5,574 nt of DNA from Candidatus Hydrogenedentota bacterium (lineage in GTDB: Bacteria > Hydrogenedentota > Hydrogenedentia > Hydrogenedentales > SLHB01): assembly GCA_007118235.1 (NCBI GenBank), contig SKRY01000135.1, positions 1 to 5,574 of the forward strand, in the 5' to 3' direction. Positions 1 through 5,574 of this stretch are shown one piece after another (position 1 is the first letter of the stretch; each line of letters begins with the position of its first letter). Made by a program: the position numbers and the translations under genes. Below the pieces are notes generated by a model, which was not told the DNA's origin, did not search any database, and saw only the letters and a list, made by a program, of their open reading frames with translations.

Positions 1-1
1 C

Positions 2-2317
2 GGCCGCAACGGAGAACTCCCAATCCGCCCCTTCGAAGTGTTCGTATTCTTGGTAGTGAATCGTCTCGAAGCATTTCCGGCGCACGCATTGGCAGAACCC
101 GATGGGAAGCACCGTCGAACCATCGTCGACAATGACCTGCCCTTCCTTGTAGCGGTCCTCCCCTGGTCCTTGCAGCAATTCGTCCCACTGGCTCCAGGGC
201 GCGATTTCCCCCAGCAAAATGCGGGCGGTCAGGCTTTGGGGAAGCATCTTGCGCCCGACAGGTCCCGCAAAACGGCGCTCGGGCCCCAAGGCGGTGATGG
301 CGGCCAGCATGTCGGGGCTTAGAATGATGTCCGAGTCAAGGATCATCACCCATTCTCCGCTGGCGCGCTCCACGGATTCGTTGATGATCAAACCCTTCGC
401 CTTGGCGCGTTCGGGAGGGAAGGCGGAACGCACGATGCGCAATCCGGGATAAGCCAACTCCATCGAGGTTATCAGGTCGTCCGTGGCGTCAATGCCCGGC
501 ACGTATCCCACGACTACCTCGATATCCTCACGGGCGATGCCTTCTTGATGAGCAATAGCGCACAAGACGGCCTGTAACCGCCGGGTGAAGCGTGTGCTCA
601 CGATGACAATGGAGATCTTAGGCGGGGTTTCGGAGGCCTTGGGTTCCGGCGCGCCGTGCCATATCCGCACGTTCTGGGCGGACATGGCCTTGTCCACGTT
701 CCACATGCTCAGACCGATTTCCAGCACCGTGGGCAACCGGGCCGGGGCATGGAACACCCCCTCGAATTCCACCGGCTGTATAGGAACGCCATCCCGCAAC
801 AGCACGTACCGGCCGTCCGCGGTCACGTGAAGCACCAGCCGGTGGGTGAAGGCGTCCATGAAACACATGATGCGGATGGAGCGGCCCACGCTGAACCCCA
901 CGTAGTCCGCGATGCCACCCCCAAACGTGGCGGCCACGGTGAGCGGAGCCGCCGCGCGCGGGAAGGGCACGCTATGCACCTCGCCAAGACGCAGGGGCGT
1001 CCAGCGCAGGGACTTCGGCATCATCTCGTGATAGGCCCACGAGCGCAGGACGCCCTCCCGTTCCCGCACGGCGCCCGGATTGCGGTTCATCGCCAGCTCG
1101 TTGGCTTCGGCCGCCAGCTCGGAGGCTCCGGATTCCAACTCCAGCCGGGCGCCATCCACGGCATCGAAGTACTTGAGTTGCCCAGTCACCTGGGTCAGCG
1201 GGGAGAGCACCAACTCGCCTTCCTGCGCGCACACCGCCAGGCCGGGGGCCGCCCGCTTGAACGCCGGGGTCTGGGCGTCGCAAATCCTGCGCAGGGCGCA
1301 CGAGTCACACGGCGCGGGCAAGGCGCGATAGCTGGGCTCCACAGGCGTGTCCTGCAGCGACGCGGCATGGCCTTCCCCCTCTTGAATAGGCTGGAGCTGA
1401 CTCCGGAAAGGCAATCCCAACCCCCGCCATGCCGTGCGCACGAAGGCCAGCACGTCCTTGGAAACCCCGGCCCTGTCCATGAGCCACCGTGCGAGCCGGC
1501 TCTCCATGGCGTCGGGATAACGGGTGTGACGGCCCAACTGGAGGGTGACCACCGTCCCGGCGGCGGCGAGCGAGCGCCTATACAGCTTGCGGGCAAGTTC
1601 ATGGGATACCCGCCGGTACTGCTGGTGGTCCCGGAAAAACAGCGGGCTGTTGCCCGCGCGTCCCCGGTTGGCGGGGGTCACGTGGCACAAGGGGAGCCCG
1701 TAGAGATTCGCCTCCGCGCCTTCGTGCTCCAAGGCCTCCGCCAGCGCATTCATCACCTCGATGTTTCGTTCCGCCTCGCCGCCGCGCAAGGGGCCGGGTG
1801 ATGGCAAGAAGGGATCGGCCAGCATCACATTCGCGGCGCGAACGCCCCGGGAGACGGCGTTGCGCGCGAAGACCTCGGGGTCGAAATCGGCGGGGAACGG
1901 CGGTTGCACTTGCAGCCGCGCCGGCAATTCGGCGCGTTGAGCGGCGTCGAGCCACGCGTCAAGATGAGGCGTATCCACCCGCTCCACGGCCAAGAACAAG
2001 TCAAACAGCCCGAGTTCCGCCAGTCTCGCCAAGTCCGGGGGAGGCGTCCGCGCCGCCGTGCGCAGGGAAACGCTCACGTCGAATGATTCGGTTACGCGGA
2101 CGTCGAAGTTGGTTTGCGAAAACCGGACTAAAAACTCGAAATACGGAGGGAGAGGCCCATGCGCGAGGAGGTCCACCTTCTGCGTCTTGTAGACCTGGAC
2201 ATTGAGCCGCAGCCACCGCGAAAGCGTTCGGACGGGAAAGGGACGCCCCCGCGCATTGTGCAGGGGAACCAATCCGCGGACGGGCGGTAGACGTTCATCA
2301 AGACGTACGGTTTTCAC
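2..2317 (-). CDS. Radical SAM-like (degenerate) / family 2 glycosyltransferase fusion protein, C-terminus off the window
   Basis: 772 codons are open on the minus strand without a stop and run off the left edge, so the protein is longer. Residues about 30-365 read like a radical SAM/SPASM protein. They show a KVDLLAHGPL strand-turn where the family has its GGEP motif, alternating strand/helix units (FDVSVSL, FDLFLAVE, LQVQPPF, AANVMLADP), and a C-terminal cysteine set at 337, 340, 346 and 363 (CxxCx5C plus one). The N-terminal CxxxCxxC that binds the catalytic cluster is absent: there is no cysteine before residue 211. Residues about 440-553 look beta-rich, perhaps a concanavalin-like sandwich. 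From residue 567 (KISIVIVS) begins a GT-A family 2 domain with DSD at 661-663 and GADWEFS near 763-769, the C-terminal acidic motif of galactosyltransferase-like enzymes. This half should transfer a sugar from a nucleotide-sugar donor. The start is GTG at 2317: the in-frame stop is at 2345-2347 and no ATG lies before residue 165. An AGGAG (2333-2337) lies 15 nt upstream, which is long; TTG at residue 16 is the alternative. The glycosyltransferase call is firm; the radical SAM ancestry is an inference from pattern. Confidence 0.8.
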   Translation of the reverse strand, partial: MKTVRLDERLPPVRGLVPLHNARGRPFPVRTLSRWLRLNVQVYKTQKVDLLAHGPLPPYFEFLVRFSQTNFDVRVTESFDVSVSLRTAARTPPPDLARLAELGLFDLFLAVERVDTPHLDAWLDAAQRAELPARLQVQPPFPADFDPEVFARNAVSRGVRAANVMLADPFLPSPGPLRGGEAERNIEVMNALAEALEHEGAEANLYGLPLCHVTPANRGRAGNSPLFFRDHQQYRRVSHELARKLYRRSLAAAGTVVTLQLGRHTRYPDAMESRLARWLMDRAGVSKDVLAFVRTAWRGLGLPFRSQLQPIQEGEGHAASLQDTPVEPSYRALPAPCDSCALRRICDAQTPAFKRAAPGLAVCAQEGELVLSPLTQVTGQLKYFDAVDGARLELESGASELAAEANELAMNRNPGAVREREGVLRSWAYHEMMPKSLRWTPLRLGEVHSVPFPRAAAPLTVAATFGGGIADYVGFSVGRSIRIMCFMDAFTHRLVLHVTADGRYVLLRDGVPIQPVEFEGVFHAPARLPTVLEIGLSMWNVDKAMSAQNVRIWHGAPEPKASETPPKISIVIVSTRFTRRLQAVLCAIAHQEGIAREDIEVVVGYVPGIDATDDLITSMELAYPGLRIVRSAFPPERAKAKGLIINESVERASGEWVMILDSDIILSPDMLAAITALGPERRFAGPVGRKMLPQSLTARILLGEIAPWSQWDELLQGPGEDRYKEGQVIVDDGSTVLPIGFCQCVRRKCFETIHYQEYEHFEGADWEFSVAA

Positions 2318-2332
2318 GGGTAGCTGCCAAGA

Positions 2333-2337
2333 CTCCT
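2333..2337 (-). promoter_or_regulatory. Possible Shine-Dalgarno of the fusion gene
   Basis: AGGAG on the minus strand, with 15 nt between it and the GTG at 2317. The spacing is longer than the usual 5-10 nt, so the start codon of the fusion gene is uncertain. It is the only purine-rich ribosome-binding candidate between the upstream in-frame stop and the GTG. Confidence 0.35.
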
Positions 2338-2402
2338 GGAAGGCTTACATCGGGTTCAAGCGCACAGGGAATGGACGCGAGGGGCCGCCGCGCCAGAGCG
2401 TG

Positions 2403-2432
2403 ACTATAGCCAGCCCTTCCCGTCCTTGTCAA
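2403..2432 (-). promoter_or_regulatory. Sigma70-type promoter for the leftward fusion gene
   Basis: On the minus strand a perfect -35 TTGACA (2432-2427) is followed after 18 bp by TATAGT (2408-2403), one mismatch from the consensus -10. Transcription would start near 2396, giving a leader of about 80 nt before the GTG at 2317. The site lies in non-coding DNA in the right orientation. It is the best promoter match I found in the window. Confidence 0.6.
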
Positions 2433-2482
2433 GATAAGCATCCGTCCCCAATCGCCGGATAAGAACGCCGCGCCACAGAACG

Positions 2483-2615
2483 ACATCCCCCTTGATCCCC
2501 CTTCGAAGGGGGAATAATTCGTACCGCCGCCTTGCTGGCGGCGCTTTTTGCCGGCAAGATGCCGGCGGTACTATTCCCGCTTTTGAAGGCGGCGGCCCAC
2601 AGGGCCGGGGGATGT
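2483..2615. repeat. Nested inverted-repeat element (MITE/REP-like)
   Basis: A 133-bp element bounded by perfect 9-bp inverted ends, ACATCCCCC (2483-2491) and GGGGGATGT (2607-2615). Inside is a long arm, GGGAATA (2510-2516) then GTACCGCCG (2521-2529), pairing with CGGCGGTAC (2563-2571) then TATTCCC (2572-2578). The arm encloses two small hairpins: CGCCGCC/GGCGGCG (2525-2531/2537-2543, loop TTGCT) and GCCGGC/GCCGGC (2550-2555/2561-2566, loop AAGAT). A separate 16-bp palindrome centred on TTCGAA lies at 2497-2512. These are alternative folds that share bases. No coding capacity is visible. It looks like a dispersed, non-autonomous intergenic repeat, but copy number cannot be judged from one window. 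No clear target-site duplication is visible. Confidence 0.7.
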
Positions 2616-2806
2616 AAACACCCGGCACACCATCCTATCTGGTGATTGGCGTACACTACACATCAATGCCTGCAAAAGGCCTGACGGCATCACATGGCGC
2701 TTCACGCAGCAGCTGGGATGGGCAAACTGGGGTCTCAGCGTGTACAATGGCGTCCCCACCTCACAATAGACGTCACGGATCTTTTGCTTTCGAGCATGTT
2801 ACCTAT

Positions 2807-2811
2807 GGGAG
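2807..2811 (+). promoter_or_regulatory. Shine-Dalgarno deciding the eda start
   Basis: GGGAG lies 7 nt before the ATG at 2819. The same frame is open upstream to 2642, but those codons do not resemble the aldolase family, whereas the protein from 2819 begins as the family does. This ribosome-binding site therefore supports the shorter 216-residue product. Confidence 0.7.
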
Positions 2812-2818
2812 TGAATGT

Positions 2819-3469
2819 ATGAGTTACGATGTATTAAGCAAGACCCTTGAGCAATATCGCGTTGTTCCCGTGATCGCCATTGAGGACGCCGCCAAGGCGC
2901 TGCCCTTGGCCGAAGCCCTCATCGAAGGCGGGTTGCCCGTGGCGGAGATCACGTTCCGCACGGCGGCGGCCGCCGAGGTTATCCGCACTCTGCGGCGCGA
3001 GAAGCCGGACCTTGTCGTGGGCGCGGGAACGGTGCTCACTTTGGAGAACGCGGCGGCGGCGGCGGATGCGGGCGCGCAATTCGCCGTGGCGCCGGGAACA
3101 AATCCTAAGATCATCGCGGCGGCGCGTGACCGGGGCGTGCCGTTCATACCGGGCATCGCCACGCCTAGCGAACTGGAACGCGCGCTTGAATTGGAATGCC
3201 CCATTCAGAAGTTTTTCCCCTCAGAGGCGTTGGGGGGCACAAAGTTGCTGAAGGCTATTTCGGGACCCTACGCCCACACCGGCGTGCGTTTCGTGCCCAC
3301 CGGTGGCGTGAACGCGGGCAACCTCGCCGAGTACTTGGCCACGCCGGGCGTCATCGCCGTGGGTGGGACGTGGGTGGCCACGAAACAAGACATCGCCTCG
3401 GATGCGTGGGATGCCGTCGCGCAACGCTGCCGCGAGATCGCGGATATCGTGGCCCATGGCGCGGCGTAA
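2819..3469 (+). CDS. eda: KDPG/KHG aldolase (2-dehydro-3-deoxyphosphogluconate aldolase)
   Basis: Class I aldolase of the cytoplasm that splits 2-keto-3-deoxy-6-phosphogluconate into pyruvate and glyceraldehyde 3-phosphate, the last step of the Entner-Doudoroff path and of hexuronate breakdown. Many members also act on 4-hydroxy-2-oxoglutarate. The 216 residues match the usual family length of about 200-215. Visible landmarks are RVVPVI near 14-19, EITFRT at 43-48 (Glu43 and Arg47 match the E. coli catalytic Glu and Arg), GAGTVL at 68-73, the Schiff-base lysine K131 in QKFFPSE, PTGGV at 160-164, and the phosphate-binding GGTW at 182-185. All key residues are present, so the enzyme should be active. 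It stands alone on the plus strand, with no edd, kdgK or uronate gene in view, so which pathway it serves here is open. A related 2-dehydro-3-deoxy-6-phosphogalactonate aldolase is a less likely alternative. Confidence 0.93.
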   Translation: MSYDVLSKTLEQYRVVPVIAIEDAAKALPLAEALIEGGLPVAEITFRTAAAAEVIRTLRREKPDLVVGAGTVLTLENAAAAADAGAQFAVAPGTNPKIIAAARDRGVPFIPGIATPSELERALELECPIQKFFPSEALGGTKLLKAISGPYAHTGVRFVPTGGVNAGNLAEYLATPGVIAVGGTWVATKQDIASDAWDAVAQRCREIADIVAHGAA

Positions 3470-3484
3470 CGCGCGGGCTGGCCA

Positions 3485-3521
3485 GGCAGGCCAAGGTGAG
3501 ACGGAGACCTCTTGGCCTGCC
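3485..3521. terminator. Possible bidirectional terminator hairpin between convergent genes
   Basis: A perfect 11-bp stem, GGCAGGCCAAG (3485-3495) with CTTGGCCTGCC (3511-3521), and a 15-nt loop. It lies 16 nt after the eda stop and 27 nt beyond the stop of the leftward glycosyltransferase. Position and symmetry suit termination from both sides. Neither strand has a T-tract after the stem, so it may be only an RNA-end-stabilising hairpin or an atypical terminator. Confidence 0.5.
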
Positions 3522-3547
3522 GCCGCCGCTTCCTATCGCGGCTGCTT

Positions 3548-4618
3548 TCAGCCCAGTTCCAGGGCGGCGTCGGCTTCCTCGATAATGGCCTCGGCTTCCT
3601 GTTGGCGCCCGGCTGCCTCCGCCACGCCGCGAAGGTTATCGCGGGCTTCCTCGCACGAAGGATTCAGGCGGACGGCGCGCGTGAGATAGTGAAACGCCCG
3701 GAGGATGTCGCCGAGTTCCCGGCAAATGACGCCCAGATCGTTGAACGTCTTCTCGTGGAATGGGCATAGTTTCGCCGCGGCATGAAGGAGCTGAACCGCT
3801 TGCGGGACACCACCGCGTTCATGGGCCGCCGCGGCCGCCTTGGTAAGCTCCAAGACTTTCATCAGCGCCTCGGGCCGGGATTGCGTTTGCGTGCGCCATT
3901 TCTGTTCAAAGCGCCGCCGGTTGGCTTCCGCGAGTTCATCCCAATCCCGCCCCGTGATGCCCATGCCCAAGAACGTGCGGCAGCCAAAATGAAACACGAA
4001 CACGTCCTCCGCCATGGCGAGCCGGTGATTGGCATTGACGGCCCTCCGGCAATAGTCATCGTCGTCGAAGAGCCCCGGACTGAAGTCCTCATCCAAGGGT
4101 CCCAGCGCGCGCCAGGTTTCCTCTCGTATCAACAGACAAAAGCTGCCGAGCCGGTTCACAAAACGCGCTTCGCCGTCCCATTCCCGCGCGATCCGTTGGG
4201 CAAACCCATGGAAGCTCGCCACTCCCCGGAAATCGACGCCTTCCACGCCCTGGGGCGAGGCGGCATAGTTCGAGCGAGGCCCGGCGAGCCCTGCCTCGGG
4301 CAACCGCTCAAGGACGGCCAGGAGCCGGTCCAGCCACTCCGGCGGGACGATCGTATCCGTGTGAAGAAGGACCGCGTGGCCTTCGGCGCGCTCCAAGCCC
4401 GCGTTGACGGCCCGCGCGAAGCCCCGGTTCTCGGCGAGATGGATGACCTCCGCGCCGGGAACCGAATCGAAAAAGTCTCCCACACCATCGGTTGAACCGC
4501 TGTCCACCAGAAGCAACTTATAGGGCGGGGCCGTGTGTCTGCGCACCGACGCTACACACTGGCGGCTGTAGGCGGCCTGGTTGTGCGCGGGAATGATGAT
4601 GGTGACGAATCTGTCCAT
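3548..4618 (-). CDS. Family 2 glycosyltransferase with C-terminal TPR-like tail
   Basis: 356 residues. Residues 1-245 form a GT-A glycosyltransferase of the rhamnosyltransferase-like branch (COG1216 type): the start VTIIIPAHNQ, DSGSTDG at 39-45 for the nucleotide, ENRGFARAVNAG at 63-74, and HTDT at 86-89 as the metal-binding strand end (relatives usually have NND here; D88 is kept). The acidic FDDDDYC at 184-190 would supply the catalytic base, and HFG at 210-212 the usual late histidine. Residues about 255-355 are helical and alanine/leucine-rich with TPR spacing, including FNDLGVICRELGDILRAFHY (292-311) followed by LTRAVRLNP. The tail probably mediates protein contacts. There is no signal peptide or membrane segment, so it is probably cytoplasmic. 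It should add a sugar to a glycan or lipid-linked acceptor, but neither donor nor acceptor can be read from the sequence. It starts 3 nt after the stop of the formyltransferase-like gene, which implies one transcript, although no strong Shine-Dalgarno precedes its ATG. Confidence 0.88.
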   Translation of the reverse strand: MDRFVTIIIPAHNQAAYSRQCVASVRRHTAPPYKLLLVDSGSTDGVGDFFDSVPGAEVIHLAENRGFARAVNAGLERAEGHAVLLHTDTIVPPEWLDRLLAVLERLPEAGLAGPRSNYAASPQGVEGVDFRGVASFHGFAQRIAREWDGEARFVNRLGSFCLLIREETWRALGPLDEDFSPGLFDDDDYCRRAVNANHRLAMAEDVFVFHFGCRTFLGMGITGRDWDELAEANRRRFEQKWRTQTQSRPEALMKVLELTKAAAAAHERGGVPQAVQLLHAAAKLCPFHEKTFNDLGVICRELGDILRAFHYLTRAVRLNPSCEEARDNLRGVAEAAGRQQEAEAIIEEADAALELG

Positions 4619-4621
4619 GGC

Positions 4622-5566
4622 CTAAACCAAGACCTCGCCTTCGCGAGGAGCGCTCCAAGGGGCGGGCCAACGCCAAGGGAACGGGAAATAGCTGTATGCC
4701 ACGCGCACCTTGAGCCGGCCCTCTCCCGTGGCCACGGCCACCTGCCCACGAACGCCCAACACCGTGCCCGGTTCGGCGTCCACCGGCGTGGCGTCGTACT
4801 CGGCGCGGAAGATATGCACGAAGCGTCCGCGCCACCAGAAACGCGCGTGATGGATGGGGTGCAAGGCACGGATGCGCCGGTCGATGGCCTCGGCGGGCTC
4901 GGCCCAATCGATGTACGTGTCTTCCAGTTTCGGGGCTTTTTCGTAGGTGGCGAGCGCGGGATCCTGCGGTATCCCTTCAAGCCCATCGCGCTCAACCGTG
5001 TCGAGCATGGCGCTCACATGTTCCCCCGCGAGATTGGACAGTTTTCGATGCAACGTGCCCGCCGTCTCGCGGGGATCAATGGGAACCCGGTGCTGCGCGA
5101 GAATGGGTCCCGTGTCTATGCCCTCATCCATGCGGTGAAAGGTAACCCCGCTTTCCGAATCCCCCGCCAGAATCGCGGGCGTGAAGGGATTGGGGCCGCG
5201 ATGCCGTGGCAGAAGACTTGAGTGCGTGTTAACACATCCCACGCGGGGCAGATTCAGGATGGGCGCCTTCAGAATGATCCCAAAACCGCCAACCAGAATC
5301 AGGTCCGGCTCGGTAGCAGCGAGGGGAGCCAACTCATGGGGCTCCATTCTATTGAGCCACACGACCGGAATGCCGTTTCTTGCGGCGATTCCCATCAGGT
5401 TCCGCCCGCCTCCCAACCCACGGCTCAACCGGGGACGCGCCCAACGGCTGAAACCGCCCACGCCCCGGCCGTTCTGTATCAAGGCCACCAGTTCGTGCCG
5501 GGATTCCATGATGGGGCGCACAAGGCTCGCCCCCAAGTAACCTGATCCAGCGAAGGCGATGCGCAT
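4622..5566 (-). CDS. Formyltransferase, methionyl-tRNA formyltransferase (Fmt) family
   Basis: 314 residues, the typical Fmt length. The N-terminal Rossmann-like domain begins MRIAFAGSGYLG. The 10-formyltetrahydrofolate-dependent core is intact: NTHSSLLP at 113-120 supplies Asn113 and His115, and DEGIDTGPIL at 147-156 supplies Asp151, the three catalytic residues of the family. An Fmt-type C-terminal domain seems present (YIDWAEPAEAIDRRIRA, 218-234). It differs from housekeeping Fmt: the loop after the first strand carries an arginine/glycine-rich stretch (residues about 38-55), and the core reads RHRGPNPF where Fmt has RWRGAAPI. The pairing with a glycosyltransferase 3 nt downstream makes a sugar N-formyltransferase, which formylates an amino sugar of a surface glycan, a real alternative to initiator-tRNA formylation. 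Def, the usual fmt partner, is not in view on the downstream side; the upstream side lies outside the window. The ATG at 5566 gives a complete family N-terminus; its ribosome-binding site would lie past the right edge. Confidence 0.85.
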   Translation of the reverse strand: MRIAFAGSGYLGASLVRPIMESRHELVALIQNGRGVGGFSRWARPRLSRGLGGGRNLMGIAARNGIPVVWLNRMEPHELAPLAATEPDLILVGGFGIILKAPILNLPRVGCVNTHSSLLPRHRGPNPFTPAILAGDSESGVTFHRMDEGIDTGPILAQHRVPIDPRETAGTLHRKLSNLAGEHVSAMLDTVERDGLEGIPQDPALATYEKAPKLEDTYIDWAEPAEAIDRRIRALHPIHHARFWWRGRFVHIFRAEYDATPVDAEPGTVLGVRGQVAVATGEGRLKVRVAYSYFPFPWRWPAPWSAPREGEVLV

Positions 5567-5574
5567 GGCTGAAA

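Larger units (their letters stand above)
2318..2818. other. Divergent intergenic region (about 500 bp)
   Basis: Non-coding stretch between the leftward fusion gene and rightward eda. From the left it contains the fusion-gene leader and promoter (to 2432), the nested inverted-repeat element (2483-2615), and about 200 bp leading to eda. In the last part I see only weak promoter-like words, such as TACAAT at 2743-2748 without a convincing -35. The small ORFs here (for example minus 2298-2486 and 2404-2628) lie over the promoter or repeat, resemble nothing known to me, and are not called. Confidence 0.6.

Noticed and set aside
656..1801. 381-codon plus-strand ORF
   Set aside because: It lies wholly antisense to the fusion gene, whose protein shows family motifs. 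The plus-strand product is Gly/Arg/His-rich with no recognisable domain, as expected from high third-position GC.
2298..2486. 62-codon minus-strand ORF upstream of the fusion gene
   Set aside because: It spans the sigma70-type promoter and leader, has no clear ribosome-binding site or recognisable motif, and is best explained by chance.
2743..2748. TACAAT as a -10 box for eda
   Set aside because: No acceptable -35 hexamer lies 16-18 bp upstream, and such words are expected by chance.
2642..2818. 59-codon N-terminal extension of the aldolase
   Set aside because: The extension does not resemble the family, and a Shine-Dalgarno sits directly before the ATG at 2819.
2805..2822. Tiny ORF (ATG GGA GTG AAT GTA TGA) whose stop overlaps the eda start
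   Set aside because: Five codons, no ribosome-binding site of its own, and it contains the eda Shine-Dalgarno. Translational coupling is conceivable but unsupported.
3782..4495. 237-codon plus-strand ORF
   Set aside because: Antisense shadow of the TPR glycosyltransferase; no recognisable motif.
4535..5221. 228-codon plus-strand ORF
   Set aside because: Antisense shadow of the formyltransferase gene and the start of the glycosyltransferase gene; no recognisable motif.

Overview
This is a GC-rich bacterial window with four protein-coding genes and two short non-coding stretches. Coding runs in nearly every base, and the high third-position GC leaves long spurious ORFs antisense to the real genes. 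No rRNA, tRNA, CRISPR array, phage gene or complete insertion sequence was seen. The organism cannot be named from this sequence. The GC content, the glycosyltransferase-TPR protein, the large multi-domain glycosyltransferase and the GC-rich nested-hairpin repeat would fit an uncultured environmental bacterium, for example a planctomycete- or Hydrogenedentes-like lineage. That placement is only an inference.

Layout from left to right. (1) Bases 2-2317, minus strand: the first 772 codons of a large protein whose C-terminus lies beyond the left edge. It has an N-terminal half that resembles a radical SAM/SPASM barrel but has no N-terminal cysteine cluster, then a beta-rich linker domain, then a GT-A family 2 glycosyltransferase. 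The reading frame is open throughout but begins at GTG. (2) Bases 2318-2818: a divergent intergenic region of about 500 bp. It holds a good sigma70-type promoter for the leftward gene (TTGACA-18-TATAGT), a 133-bp nested inverted-repeat element (2483-2615), and the leader of the rightward gene with a clear Shine-Dalgarno. (3) Bases 2819-3469, plus strand: a complete 216-residue KDPG/KHG aldolase (eda). (4) Bases 3470-3547: a convergent junction with an 11-bp perfect stem. (5) Bases 3548-4618, minus strand: a family 2 glycosyltransferase with a C-terminal TPR-like tail. (6) Bases 4622-5566, minus strand: a methionyl-tRNA-formyltransferase-family protein, 3 nt upstream of and probably co-transcribed with gene 5.

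Taken together, the two glycosyltransferases and the formyltransferase-like enzyme suggest surface-polysaccharide or glycoconjugate work. A sugar N-formyltransferase is possible, but a divergent Fmt is not excluded. The aldolase is a stand-alone central-carbon enzyme (Entner-Doudoroff or uronate breakdown) on the opposite strand, with no visible link to its neighbours. The most unusual items are the fusion protein with the apparently cluster-less radical SAM-like half and the nested inverted repeat.
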